In this document: one piece after another, positions 1 through 5,874 of the stretch
Position numbering within the stretch: position 1 is the first letter of the stretch
How the letters are laid out: every line of letters begins with the position of its first letter
NCBI GenBank assembly: GCA_934717555.1
Contig: CAKUYY010000080.1
Location: 1-5,875 of the forward strand
Reading direction: 5' to 3'
Source of the DNA: an uncultured Clostridium sp.
GTDB taxonomy: Bacteria; Bacillota; Clostridia; Oscillospirales; Acutalibacteraceae
Length of the DNA: 5,875 bases
The notes under the pieces: model-generated
The model's database searches: none
What the model saw: only the letters and a program-made list of their open reading frames with translations
Told to the model about the DNA's origin: nothing
Translations under genes and position numbers: made by a program

Positions 1-1
1 C

Positions 2-1315
2 CGCCTGCGGGTAGCGGAAATGGCCAGCTTTTTTGGTATCCAGACCTGGTTTCATAAGAAGGTCACCGAGCTGTCCGGGGGGCAAAAACAGCTGCTGAAT
101 CTGGCTGCTGTGATGGCCATGCAGCCAAAGGTCCTGATACTGGACGAACCTACTTCCCAGCTGGACCCTATTGCGGCTTCGGAGTTTTTAGGGACGGTAC
201 AAAAGATCAACCGGGAGTTGGGGACTACCGTGATCCTGACAGAACATCGGCTGGAGGAGGCACTGCCCATGGCCGACCGGGCTTTAGTCTTGGAAGAAGG
301 CCGCATACTCGCCCTGGATACTCCGCGAAAAATAGGGGAACAGCTCAAACAGCAAAACAATGAGATGTTTTTGGCGATGCCGGCACCCATTCAGATTTAC
401 GCTGGGATAGAAAATAGTTTTTCCTGTCCGCTGACAGTCAGAGAGGGCAGAAAGTGGCTGAGTGATTGGGCAGAGGATAAGGAATTAAAGCAACGCTGTG
501 TGACATATGAGGAAGAACAAAAGCGGGAGGATATTCTTGTCTGTAAAGATGTGTGGTTCCGATATGAGAGGAACTCGCCAGATATTATCAAGGGGCTTTC
601 TTTCCGGGTAAAAAAGGGAGAGCTTACGTGTATTGTAGGAGGGAACGGTACTGGCAAAACCACGGCTTTATCCTTGTTTGGCGGGATTCAGGTTCCTTAT
701 CGTGGAAAAATTTCCCTTTACGGGAAGGAGCTTCGGAAGTATTCCACCAAGGAACTATTTACCCATCGCTTGGGGATGCTTCCCCAAAACCCTCAGGCTT
801 TATTCGTGCAGAAAAGCGTAGAATTAGACTTATTAGAGATCTTGGCTACAGAACCAGGTTCCGAAGAGGAAAAGAAGGAGAAAGTAAAAAGAGTAGCGGA
901 AGCCGTGGAAATTGTCCCATTATTGGACATGCATCCCTACGACTTAAGCGGAGGGGAACAGCAAAGGGCAGCTTTGGCAAAAGTTTTGCTGTTAGAACCT
1001 ACTTTTTTGATGCTGGATGAACCCACCAAAGGATTGGACAGCGGACTGAAACGGAAGTTAGCGGCTATTTTACGGAATTTTGTCAGCCAAGGGGGGACCG
1101 TTTTGATGGTATCCCACGATATTGAATTTTGCGCTCAGTACGCCCAGAGATGCGCCATGTTTTTTGACGGTTCCATTGTGACGGAAAACCACCCGGTCCC
1201 CTTTTTTTCCGGCAATAGCTTTTATACCACAGCGGCTAACAGGATGTCGCGCCATTTGTTTGCCAACGCTGTGACCAATGAAGAGGTGATTTCCCTATGC
1301 AGACAAAACCAGTGA
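2..1315 (+). CDS. Duplicated ATPase subunit of an ECF transporter (5'-truncated)
   Basis: This protein hydrolyses ATP on the cytoplasmic side of an energy-coupling-factor (ECF) vitamin or micronutrient importer. It contains two ABC ATPase domains in one chain. The frame is open to the left edge, so the gene starts upstream; 437 residues are visible. Counting from the first visible codon, domain 1 keeps its signature LSGGQ (24-28), Walker B LILDEP (45-50) and switch histidine (TEH, H82), but its Walker A lies outside the window. Domain 2 is complete: Walker A GGNGTGKTT (213-221), Q-loop glutamine (about 262), LSGGEQQ (315-321), Walker B LMLDEP (336-341) and SHD histidine (about 372). The tail with FYTTAANRM and AVTNEEV resembles that of duplicated ECF ATPases as I recall them. 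The next gene, an S component, begins 19 bases before this stop, so the two are surely co-translated. By family memory it resembles CbrU of the predicted cobalamin transporter, but MtsB- or YkoD-like paralogues cannot be excluded. The first in-frame ATG, at 20, is internal and not a real start. Confidence 0.93.
   Translation, partial: RLRVAEMASFFGIQTWFHKKVTELSGGQKQLLNLAAVMAMQPKVLILDEPTSQLDPIAASEFLGTVQKINRELGTTVILTEHRLEEALPMADRALVLEEGRILALDTPRKIGEQLKQQNNEMFLAMPAPIQIYAGIENSFSCPLTVREGRKWLSDWAEDKELKQRCVTYEEEQKREDILVCKDVWFRYERNSPDIIKGLSFRVKKGELTCIVGGNGTGKTTALSLFGGIQVPYRGKISLYGKELRKYSTKELFTHRLGMLPQNPQALFVQKSVELDLLEILATEPGSEEEKKEKVKRVAEAVEIVPLLDMHPYDLSGGEQQRAALAKVLLLEPTFLMLDEPTKGLDSGLKRKLAAILRNFVSQGGTVLMVSHDIEFCAQYAQRCAMFFDGSIVTENHPVPFFSGNSFYTTAANRMSRHLFANAVTNEEVISLCRQNQ
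1282..1290 (+). promoter_or_regulatory. Ribosome binding site of the S component, inside the ATPase gene
   Basis: The stretch AGAGGTGAT lies 6 bases before the ATG at 1297, with its GAGGTG core ending 8 bases before it. It is fully embedded in the last codons of the upstream ATPase gene. Together with the 19-base gene overlap it suggests translational coupling, which fits two subunits of one complex. Confidence 0.75.
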
Positions 1316-2094
1316 CCAAGCCGTCCCAGTCTTCCCCAAAGGAAAAAGGGGGGAAAAAATTAAAAAAAAGAACGCTGATAGCGGCAGCTTTCATTTTGGT
1401 GGCAGTGCCGGCCACCTTGTTTATAGGGAGCCAATGGTTAAAGGATTTTAATTTTTCTTTGTTTGGCGCTACTCTTTCTATTCGGTCGTATTATTTTATC
1501 AGTCTGTTTATGATTATTTGTACCATGATCCCCTTTTTTATGGTATTTGAAAAGAGAAAACCACAGTCCAGGGAATTGATTGTAATCGCCATGCTGTCCG
1601 CGATTGCGGTAGCGGGACGCGCTGCCTTTTTTATGTTGCCACAATTCAAGCCCATGATGGCGATTGTTATTATCGCCGGCGTTTGTTTCGGGGCGGAATC
1701 GGGTTTTTTGGTGGGAGCCGTGAGCGCGTTTGTTTCCAATTTCTTTTTTGGACAGGGGCCGTGGACGCCGTGGCAGATGTTTAGTTTTGGAATCATTGGA
1801 TTTTTGGCGGGCATTCTGTTCCAAAAAGGATTCTTGAAGAGGTCAAGATTGGCTTTGTGTGTCTTTGGGGGGCTATCTACCTTTTTTATTTATGGACTTT
1901 TGATGGATTTTAGTTCAGTGATGATGGTTTCTTCAACAGCAAATCAGGGATCTTTTTGGGCGGTTGTGCTTGCGGGGATTCCTTTTAATCTCATCCATGC
2001 AGCTGCAACGATTCTGTTTTTATGCATCCTTTCCCGTCCGATGATAGAAAAACTAGACCGAATCAAAATAAAATATGGATTGTTGGAACCCTAG
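1297..2094 (+). CDS. ECF transporter S component (substrate-binding membrane subunit), possibly cobalamin-type
   Basis: This is a 265-residue, very hydrophobic protein predicted to be the substrate-capturing S subunit of the ECF importer energised by the upstream ATPase. It has a basic, lysine-rich cytoplasmic start (residues 1-25) and hydrophobic segments at about 26-46, 65-85, 92-113, 118-150 (perhaps two), 160-178, 185-203 and 220-246. The core from about 92 onwards, with GRAAFFMLPQFKP, a glycine-rich FGAESGFLVGAVSAFVSNF and GPWTPWQMFSFG, has the look of S components. The roughly 90 residues before it are an extension compared with typical S subunits of about 180-200 residues. The pairing with a duplicated ATPase recalls CbrT next to CbrU (predicted cobalamin transport), so vitamin B12 or a related corrinoid is my best guess; the substrate cannot be read from the sequence. 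The gene overlaps the ATPase by 19 bases and is followed at once by a strong terminator, so it is the last gene of the operon. The ATG at 1297 is supported by a well-placed ribosome binding site. Confidence 0.85.
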   Translation: MQTKPVTKPSQSSPKEKGGKKLKKRTLIAAAFILVAVPATLFIGSQWLKDFNFSLFGATLSIRSYYFISLFMIICTMIPFFMVFEKRKPQSRELIVIAMLSAIAVAGRAAFFMLPQFKPMMAIVIIAGVCFGAESGFLVGAVSAFVSNFFFGQGPWTPWQMFSFGIIGFLAGILFQKGFLKRSRLALCVFGGLSTFFIYGLLMDFSSVMMVSSTANQGSFWAVVLAGIPFNLIHAAATILFLCILSRPMIEKLDRIKIKYGLLEP

Positions 2095-2098
2095 AAGG

Positions 2099-2140
2099 GA
2101 AACCCTTTGTCAAAATTTTTGACAAAGGGTTTCTTTTTTT
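2099..2140 (+). terminator. Strong intrinsic terminator of the ECF operon
   Basis: An inverted repeat of 17 bp (2099-2115 pairing with 2117-2133) is followed directly by seven T residues (2134-2140). The formal spacer is one base, so the real loop would open a few A-T pairs at the tip. It starts 5 bases after the S component stop. There is no matching A-run on the left side, so it should work only for plus-strand transcription. Confidence 0.93.
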
Positions 2141-2148
2141 ATTATTAT
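2119..2148 (+). promoter_or_regulatory. Candidate sigma-A promoter P1 for the GH3 gene, overlapping the terminator
   Basis: TTGACA (2119-2124, a perfect -35) is followed after 18 bases by TATTAT (2143-2148, 5 of 6 matches to TATAAT). Another TATTAT at 2140-2145 would give a 15-base spacer. The -35 lies in the right arm of the terminator hairpin, so its consensus match may be a by-product of the stem sequence. Transcription would begin near 2155, giving a leader of about 190 bases before the GH3 start. Confidence 0.5.
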
Positions 2149-2163
2149 TCGTTTATAGAATAA

Positions 2164-2177
2164 TGTGCCTAGGCACA
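2164..2177. promoter_or_regulatory. Perfect 14-bp palindrome, candidate operator
   Basis: TGTGCCTAGGCACA is its own reverse complement over all 14 bases and stands alone between the terminator and the GH3 gene. It would lie about 10 bases downstream of the start site predicted for promoter P1, a place where a bound repressor blocks transcription. Alternatively it lies about 58 bases upstream of the start predicted for P2, where an activator could sit. Its regulator is unknown; a sugar-responsive repressor is a reasonable guess for a glycosidase gene. No regulator gene is in the window. Confidence 0.5.
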
Positions 2178-2194
2178 CCTGATATTCTTAAACA

Positions 2195-2222
2195 TTAGAA
2201 AGCATGGAAAACTTGATATAAA
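2195..2222 (+). promoter_or_regulatory. Alternative promoter P2 with an extended -10
   Basis: TGATATAAA (2214-2222) is an extended -10 element: a TG dinucleotide, one base, then TATAAA with 5 of 6 matches. The best -35 is poor: TTAGAA at 2195-2200 with a 16-base spacer. The start would be near 2229. It competes with P1 as the GH3 promoter, and only one of the two need be real. Confidence 0.3.
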
Positions 2223-2261
2223 ACCTGGGGAAATCAGCAGGATATCTAGGAACTATGCTTT
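2199..2261 (+). other. Possible structured RNA leader upstream of the GH3 gene
   Basis: Three nested complementary pairs can be seen. AAAGCAT (2199-2205) pairs with ATGCTTT (2255-2261). Inside it, GATAT (2215-2219) pairs with ATATC (2242-2246). Inside that, CCTG (2224-2227) pairs with CAGG (2238-2241). The two inner helices would form one hairpin with a four-A bulge and a ten-base loop. No T-run follows, so this is not a terminator. I do not recognise a known riboswitch class, and short A/T-rich helices like these can arise by chance. Confidence 0.25.
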
Positions 2262-2333
2262 AAAAAGGAAAGACAAACGGAGAGAACAAGTGGTTCCCAC
2301 CAAGGAAAATGATGCTTGTCAAAATAACAGATC

Positions 2334-2338
2334 GGAGG
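2334..2338 (+). promoter_or_regulatory. Ribosome binding site that fixes the GH3 start at 2347
   Basis: GGAGG ends 8 bases before the ATG at 2347. The same frame is open back to a GTG at 2290, but no comparable site is properly placed for that GTG, and the 19 extra residues do not look like GH3 sequence. The ATG at 2347 is therefore preferred. Confidence 0.85.
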
Positions 2339-2346
2339 ATGGATAT

Positions 2347-4440
2347 ATGAAATCAGACGAAGCAAGAAAACGAGCAAAAGAATTAGTAGCGCAAATGACA
2401 TTGGGGGAAAAGATGTCCCAAATGCTCAATGAATCCCCAGCCATTGAGCGACTGGGGATACCTGCCTATAATTGGTGGAATGAAGGGTTACATGGCGTAG
2501 GACGTTCGGGCTTATCTACTGTATTTCCTCAGCCGATTGGATTAGCTGCCAGCTTTGATACGGACCTGATGAAACAGGTAGCGGTAGCTTTTTCTGATGA
2601 AGCCCGTGCGAAATATAATGAATTTTCCAGCCATGGAAGCCGGGATTGTTATCAGGGATTGACCTATTGGTGCCCTAATATCAATATTTTCCGGGATCCC
2701 AGATGGGGACGAGGGCATGAGACTTATGGGGAGGACCCTTTCCTGACAGGAGAGATGGCGGTAGCTTTTGTGGATGGGATGCAGGGAGATCAGGAGGAAT
2801 GCCGTAAGCTGGATGCCACCCTGAAGCACTTTGTAGCCCACAGCGGCCCGGAGGGATGCCGGCATGGGTTTGATTCCAAAGTGACAAAAAAAGACCTCTA
2901 TGAAACCTATTTGTGGGCGTTTGAGTATTGTATCCGCAAGGCCAAACCGGCGGCGGTGATGGGCGCGTACAATACCGTGAACGGGGAACCCTGCTGCGCC
3001 AGTAAGCATTTGTTGCAGGATATCCTGCGGGATGAACTGGGGTTTGACGGATATGTGGTTTCCGACTGCGGGGCCATCTGTGACTTGCATGATTTTCATC
3101 ACATTACGGAGGGAAAACCCCAATCCTCTGCCCTGGCGGTAAACAGCGGATGTGAGCTCAATTGCGGAGACGCTTACCAGGGGCTGGTAGTAGCCTATGA
3201 GATGGGGCTGGTAAGCGAGGAGACCATTACAAAAGCTGTGGAGCGCTTATTCCAGACCCGGTTTGAGTTAGGGATGTTTGATGAACGGACGCCGTGGGAC
3301 CATTTAAGTTATGACAATGTGGCGACGCCGGAGCATAAGGCGCTGGCAAGAGAGATGGCGGCGCGTTCGGTTGTGGTACTGAAAAATAATGGGATTTTGC
3401 CTTTGAACAAGGAAATCAAATCCATTGCGGTGATTGGCCCTAATGCCAACAACCGGGATGTTTTGCTGGGAAATTATAACGGTACTCCGGATGAGTGGAT
3501 CACGGTATTGGATGGCGTACAAAGAAATGCAGCAAAGGATGTACGCGTCTATTACACAAAAGGCTGCGATGTAGTGGCAAGGGATGTGCCGAAGTGGGAG
3601 GAAAATACATTCCAAGAGGCTTTGATCCTAGCGGAAAAGGCGGACGTGGTGCTGTTCTGCTGTGGGTTGAACCCCCGCTTGGAGGGAGAAGAAGGAGACG
3701 CGTTCAATTCCGATGCGGGCGGAGACAAGATAAGCCTGGACCTTCCGGATTCACAGAGAAAACTTTTCCAGGCATTGGTAAAAGTAGGGACCCCTATTGT
3801 AACCGTCAGTATCAGCGGAAGCGCGCTGGCTTTCCATGAGATAGCGGAACAGTCCGCCGCCGTGGTACAGGCGTGGTATCCTGGAGAGCAGGGGGGAGAC
3901 GCTATTTTTGACGTGCTAAGCGGCGCGGTCAATCCTTCAGGCCGCCTTCCGGTGACATTCTATCGGTCCGATGATGACCTGCCTGCTTTTGATGATTATC
4001 ATATGGCAGGGCGTACTTACCGGTATTTTCAGGGAGAACCCATGTATCCCTTTGGCTATGGGTTGAGTTACAGCCGTTTCTGTTATCAGAACCTATCGGT
4101 AGAGGACCAAGGGGACGCATTGCTATTCCATGTCCAGGTGGAAAATACTTCCGACAGGGATGGCGGCGAAGTGATCCAGCTTTACGCCAAGAGTATGGAG
4201 GATAACGACGAGGTTCCCAACACAAAACTGGTAGGATTTTGCCGGGCAGATATTCCAGCGGGCCAGATATGGCATGGAGATATCCTGGTGGACAAGAAGA
4301 ATCTGCGTATTGTTGACCAAGATGGAAAAGCCCATATCCCTCAGGGAAGAATACGCTTTTACGCCGGCGGGCATCAGCCGGACGCCTTGAGCTGCCGGCT
4401 GTCCGATACGATGTGTGTGGAAATAGAGACTTCCATTTAA
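2347..4440 (+). CDS. Glycoside hydrolase family 3 beta-glycosidase (beta-xylosidase/beta-glucosidase type), cytoplasmic
   Basis: This 697-residue enzyme should release single sugars from the non-reducing end of beta-linked oligosaccharides by the retaining GH3 mechanism. The GH3 N-terminal barrel spans roughly residues 30-290, with WNEGLHG (E46), DPRWGRGHETYGEDP (from D117), the substrate-binding KHF (K160, H161) and the nucleophile Asp240 in VVSDCGA. The second alpha/beta domain spans about 345-575 and carries LEGEEGD (446-451); a glutamate there (E446 or E448) is the likely acid/base. A fibronectin-III-like C-terminal domain follows at about 585-660 (GGEVIQLY). The length and three-domain order are normal for the family, and no key residue is missing. 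SDCGA rather than SDWGA is the form often seen in xylosidase-type members, but substrate cannot be assigned reliably. There is no signal peptide, so it should act in the cytoplasm on imported oligosaccharides. It lies between two terminators and has its own leader, so it is probably transcribed alone and regulated by sugar. No transporter or regulator partner is nearby. Confidence 0.95.
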   Translation: MKSDEARKRAKELVAQMTLGEKMSQMLNESPAIERLGIPAYNWWNEGLHGVGRSGLSTVFPQPIGLAASFDTDLMKQVAVAFSDEARAKYNEFSSHGSRDCYQGLTYWCPNINIFRDPRWGRGHETYGEDPFLTGEMAVAFVDGMQGDQEECRKLDATLKHFVAHSGPEGCRHGFDSKVTKKDLYETYLWAFEYCIRKAKPAAVMGAYNTVNGEPCCASKHLLQDILRDELGFDGYVVSDCGAICDLHDFHHITEGKPQSSALAVNSGCELNCGDAYQGLVVAYEMGLVSEETITKAVERLFQTRFELGMFDERTPWDHLSYDNVATPEHKALAREMAARSVVVLKNNGILPLNKEIKSIAVIGPNANNRDVLLGNYNGTPDEWITVLDGVQRNAAKDVRVYYTKGCDVVARDVPKWEENTFQEALILAEKADVVLFCCGLNPRLEGEEGDAFNSDAGGDKISLDLPDSQRKLFQALVKVGTPIVTVSISGSALAFHEIAEQSAAVVQAWYPGEQGGDAIFDVLSGAVNPSGRLPVTFYRSDDDLPAFDDYHMAGRTYRYFQGEPMYPFGYGLSYSRFCYQNLSVEDQGDALLFHVQVENTSDRDGGEVIQLYAKSMEDNDEVPNTKLVGFCRADIPAGQIWHGDILVDKKNLRIVDQDGKAHIPQGRIRFYAGGHQPDALSCRLSDTMCVEIETSI

Positions 4441-4455
4441 AAGGAATATATGAGA

Positions 4456-4495
4456 AAAGAGCCCCCTTACCGTTTACAGGTATAGAGGGCTCTTT
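4456..4495. terminator. Hairpin terminator between convergent genes, probably bidirectional
   Basis: AAAGAGCCC (4456-4464) pairs with GGGCTCTTT (4487-4495). The helix can continue inwards through TACC (4468-4471) with GGTA (4479-4482). On the plus strand the T-tract is short and broken (TCTTTGTTGT). On the minus strand the hairpin is followed by CTTTTCTCA, also an imperfect T-tract. It fills most of the 71-base gap between the GH3 and CorC-like stops and can serve both. Confidence 0.75.
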
Positions 4496-4511
4496 GTTGT
4501 CATCGGGAGCC

Positions 4512-5801
4512 TTATTCAGAATCTTTTTTCTTATCCGCTGAATTTTTGGAAGAGGCAGGGGTAACTTGGACAATGAGGCTTCTGACACGTTGGTCGTCCA
4601 TCTCCTGGATGGTAAGGGTAAGGTTTTCATATTGAAAGGATTCCCCAGCTTCCGGGATGTGTCCGAGCATTTCCATGGCCCATCCTCCCACTGCGTTATA
4701 CTCGCTGTTAAAGTTCTTGGGATCGTAATCCAGCTTATCAAAGAATTCATTGATATTCAGATCACCGCTGATTTGGAATCTGCCGTCAGGGAGCTGGATA
4801 AAGCGGTGTTCTTCTTCTTCATCTTCATCCCAGATATCCCCTACCAGCTGTTCCAGAAGGTCTTCCATCGTCACCATGCCCAGAATGCCGCCGTAATCGT
4901 CGGCCACAATAGCCATATGCATTTTGTTCCGTTTAAAATCATTCAATAGAGAGGAAAGCTTTTTCGTTTTATAAATAAAGAAAGCAGGCTGGAGCATAGC
5001 GCGGATATCCAAAGGTTGATTATGAATGATCGCCTCCAGAAAATCGCGGGTATGTAAAATACCGATGATATTGTCAATGCTCCCTTCATACACGGGAATA
5101 CGTGAATACCGCTCTTCCAAAATAATCTTTTGATTGGTTTCCAGGTCATCCTCAATGTCGATGGATAAAATGTCCACCCGGGGGGTCAAAATTTCCTGGG
5201 CTGTTTTTTCATCAAATTCTAAAGCATGCTGTACCAGTTCGCTTTCCTGCTCTTCCAGCACCCCCTCTTCTTCGATACTCTCTACAATGTATTTCAATTC
5301 GTCTTCTGTGACGGAAGGGGCGGTTTCTCCGGAATGGGAGAGCTTTATCACAAGGTCCTTTAATTTTAAGAACAGAAAAACCACAGGATAGAAAAGCTTC
5401 ATCAATAAGCGAAGCACACGGGAAACCGAAAGGACAACGCGTTCGCTGTTTTCATTGGCTAAGCTTTTGGGGAGAATTTCCCCAAAGATTAATACGACAA
5501 TCGTGATCACCACAGTGGAAATAGCGGCGCCGTAATCTCCAAATAAATTTACCGCCAGTACTGTGGCGATAGAGGAGGAAGAAAGGTTTACGATATTGTT
5601 TCCCACCAAAATCGTGGAAAGGGCCTGGTCAAACCTTTCCGTAATATCAATAGCGGTTTTGGCCCGTTTATCCCCGTTTTCCGCAGAATGTTTTAGACGG
5701 ATTTTATTGACGGTGGAAAAAGCGGTTTCTGTAGCGGAAAAAAAGGCGGAAAGTGCGATTAATACGATGAGCAAGGCGTAAAGCACCCAGCTACTGTCCA
5801 A
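4512..5801 (-). CDS. CorC/HlyC family membrane protein (CNNM domain, CBS pair, CorC-HlyC domain)
   Basis: This 429-residue inner-membrane protein belongs to the CorC/CNNM family, whose members are linked to Mg2+ (and in some cases Co2+) efflux or resistance; older annotations call them hemolysins. The N-terminal DUF21/CNNM domain (about 1-155) has hydrophobic segments near 5-26, 60-86, 91-112 and 124-150. It shows the family motifs SATETAFS (22-29), GNNIVN (67-72) and GEILPKSLANEN (107-118). An acidic linker helix leads into two CBS repeats, about 204-262 and 268-326, the second with DDYGGILGMVTMEDLLEQLVGD. An acidic stretch (DEDEEEEH) precedes the CorC-HlyC domain (about 334-413), and the tail is charged and probably flexible. 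All parts are present and the length is typical. The start is TTG at 5801-5799: an in-frame TGA lies just upstream, a Shine-Dalgarno site is well placed, and no in-frame ATG occurs before residue 134. It converges on the GH3 gene and probably belongs to an operon coming from the right. Confidence 0.95.
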   Translation of the reverse strand: MDSSWVLYALLIVLIALSAFFSATETAFSTVNKIRLKHSAENGDKRAKTAIDITERFDQALSTILVGNNIVNLSSSSIATVLAVNLFGDYGAAISTVVITIVVLIFGEILPKSLANENSERVVLSVSRVLRLLMKLFYPVVFLFLKLKDLVIKLSHSGETAPSVTEDELKYIVESIEEEGVLEEQESELVQHALEFDEKTAQEILTPRVDILSIDIEDDLETNQKIILEERYSRIPVYEGSIDNIIGILHTRDFLEAIIHNQPLDIRAMLQPAFFIYKTKKLSSLLNDFKRNKMHMAIVADDYGGILGMVTMEDLLEQLVGDIWDEDEEEEHRFIQLPDGRFQISGDLNINEFFDKLDYDPKNFNSEYNAVGGWAMEMLGHIPEAGESFQYENLTLTIQEMDDQRVRSLIVQVTPASSKNSADKKKDSE

Positions 5802-5874
5802 AATAAATCACTCCAAATTCGTTAAATTGGTCCGGTAAGACCAGCGCATTTTCCTGAAAAGGATCAATAGGAAA
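5791..5874 (-). CDS. C-terminal end of an unidentified minus-strand gene (partial)
   Basis: A minus-strand frame is open from the right edge to a TAG at 5793-5791. It encodes 27 visible residues, beginning FPIDPFQENALV and ending NEFGVIYFGQ, in codons like those of the neighbours (GAA, CTG, CCG, CAG, GGA). If real, it overlaps the first codons of the CorC-like gene by 11 bases, which would couple translation of the two. A second minus-strand frame is also open from the edge. It ends at the TGA (5810-5808) next to the ribosome binding site and would give a hydrophobic then basic tail (FLLILFRKMRW), as in a membrane protein. The window is too short to decide between them. I favour the first on codon use only, and do not recognise a family. 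Confidence 0.4.
   Translation of the reverse strand, partial: FPIDPFQENALVLPDQFNEFGVIYFGQ
5809..5814 (-). promoter_or_regulatory. Ribosome binding site supporting the TTG start of the CorC-like gene
   Basis: Read on the minus strand this is GGAGTG. Its GGAG core (5814-5811) lies 9 bases before the TTG at 5801-5799. It decides the start, because an in-frame TGA 6 bases before the TTG excludes any longer form of the protein. Confidence 0.75.

Noticed and set aside
20..22. ATG at 20 as the start of the ECF ATPase
   Set aside because: The frame is open further upstream, and a protein starting here would lack the Walker A motif of the first domain. The gene is cut by the window edge rather than degraded.
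628..1020. Plus-strand open frame of 130 residues inside the ATPase gene
   Set aside because: It lies in another frame across the Walker A to signature region of a well-conserved ABC domain and shows no domain of its own.
2213..2246. Promoter using TTGATA (2213-2218) as -35 with GATATC (2241-2246) as -10
   Set aside because: The spacer would be 22 bases and the -10 is poor, so this pairing is not credible.
2290..2346. GTG at 2290 as a longer start for the GH3 protein
   Set aside because: The extra 19 residues are not GH3-like and lack a well-placed ribosome binding site, while the ATG at 2347 has GGAGG at ideal distance.
2542..3123. Minus-strand open frame of 193 residues inside the GH3 gene
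   Set aside because: It is antisense to the conserved catalytic domain, has no recognisable domain, and is best explained as a by-product of GH3 codon usage.
3929..4750. Minus-strand open frame of 273 residues spanning the GH3 3' end, the terminator and the CorC-like 3' end
   Set aside because: It runs antisense to GH3 and out of frame with the CorC-like gene, crosses the terminator hairpin, and its protein resembles no family. Both overlapped genes have complete conserved domains.
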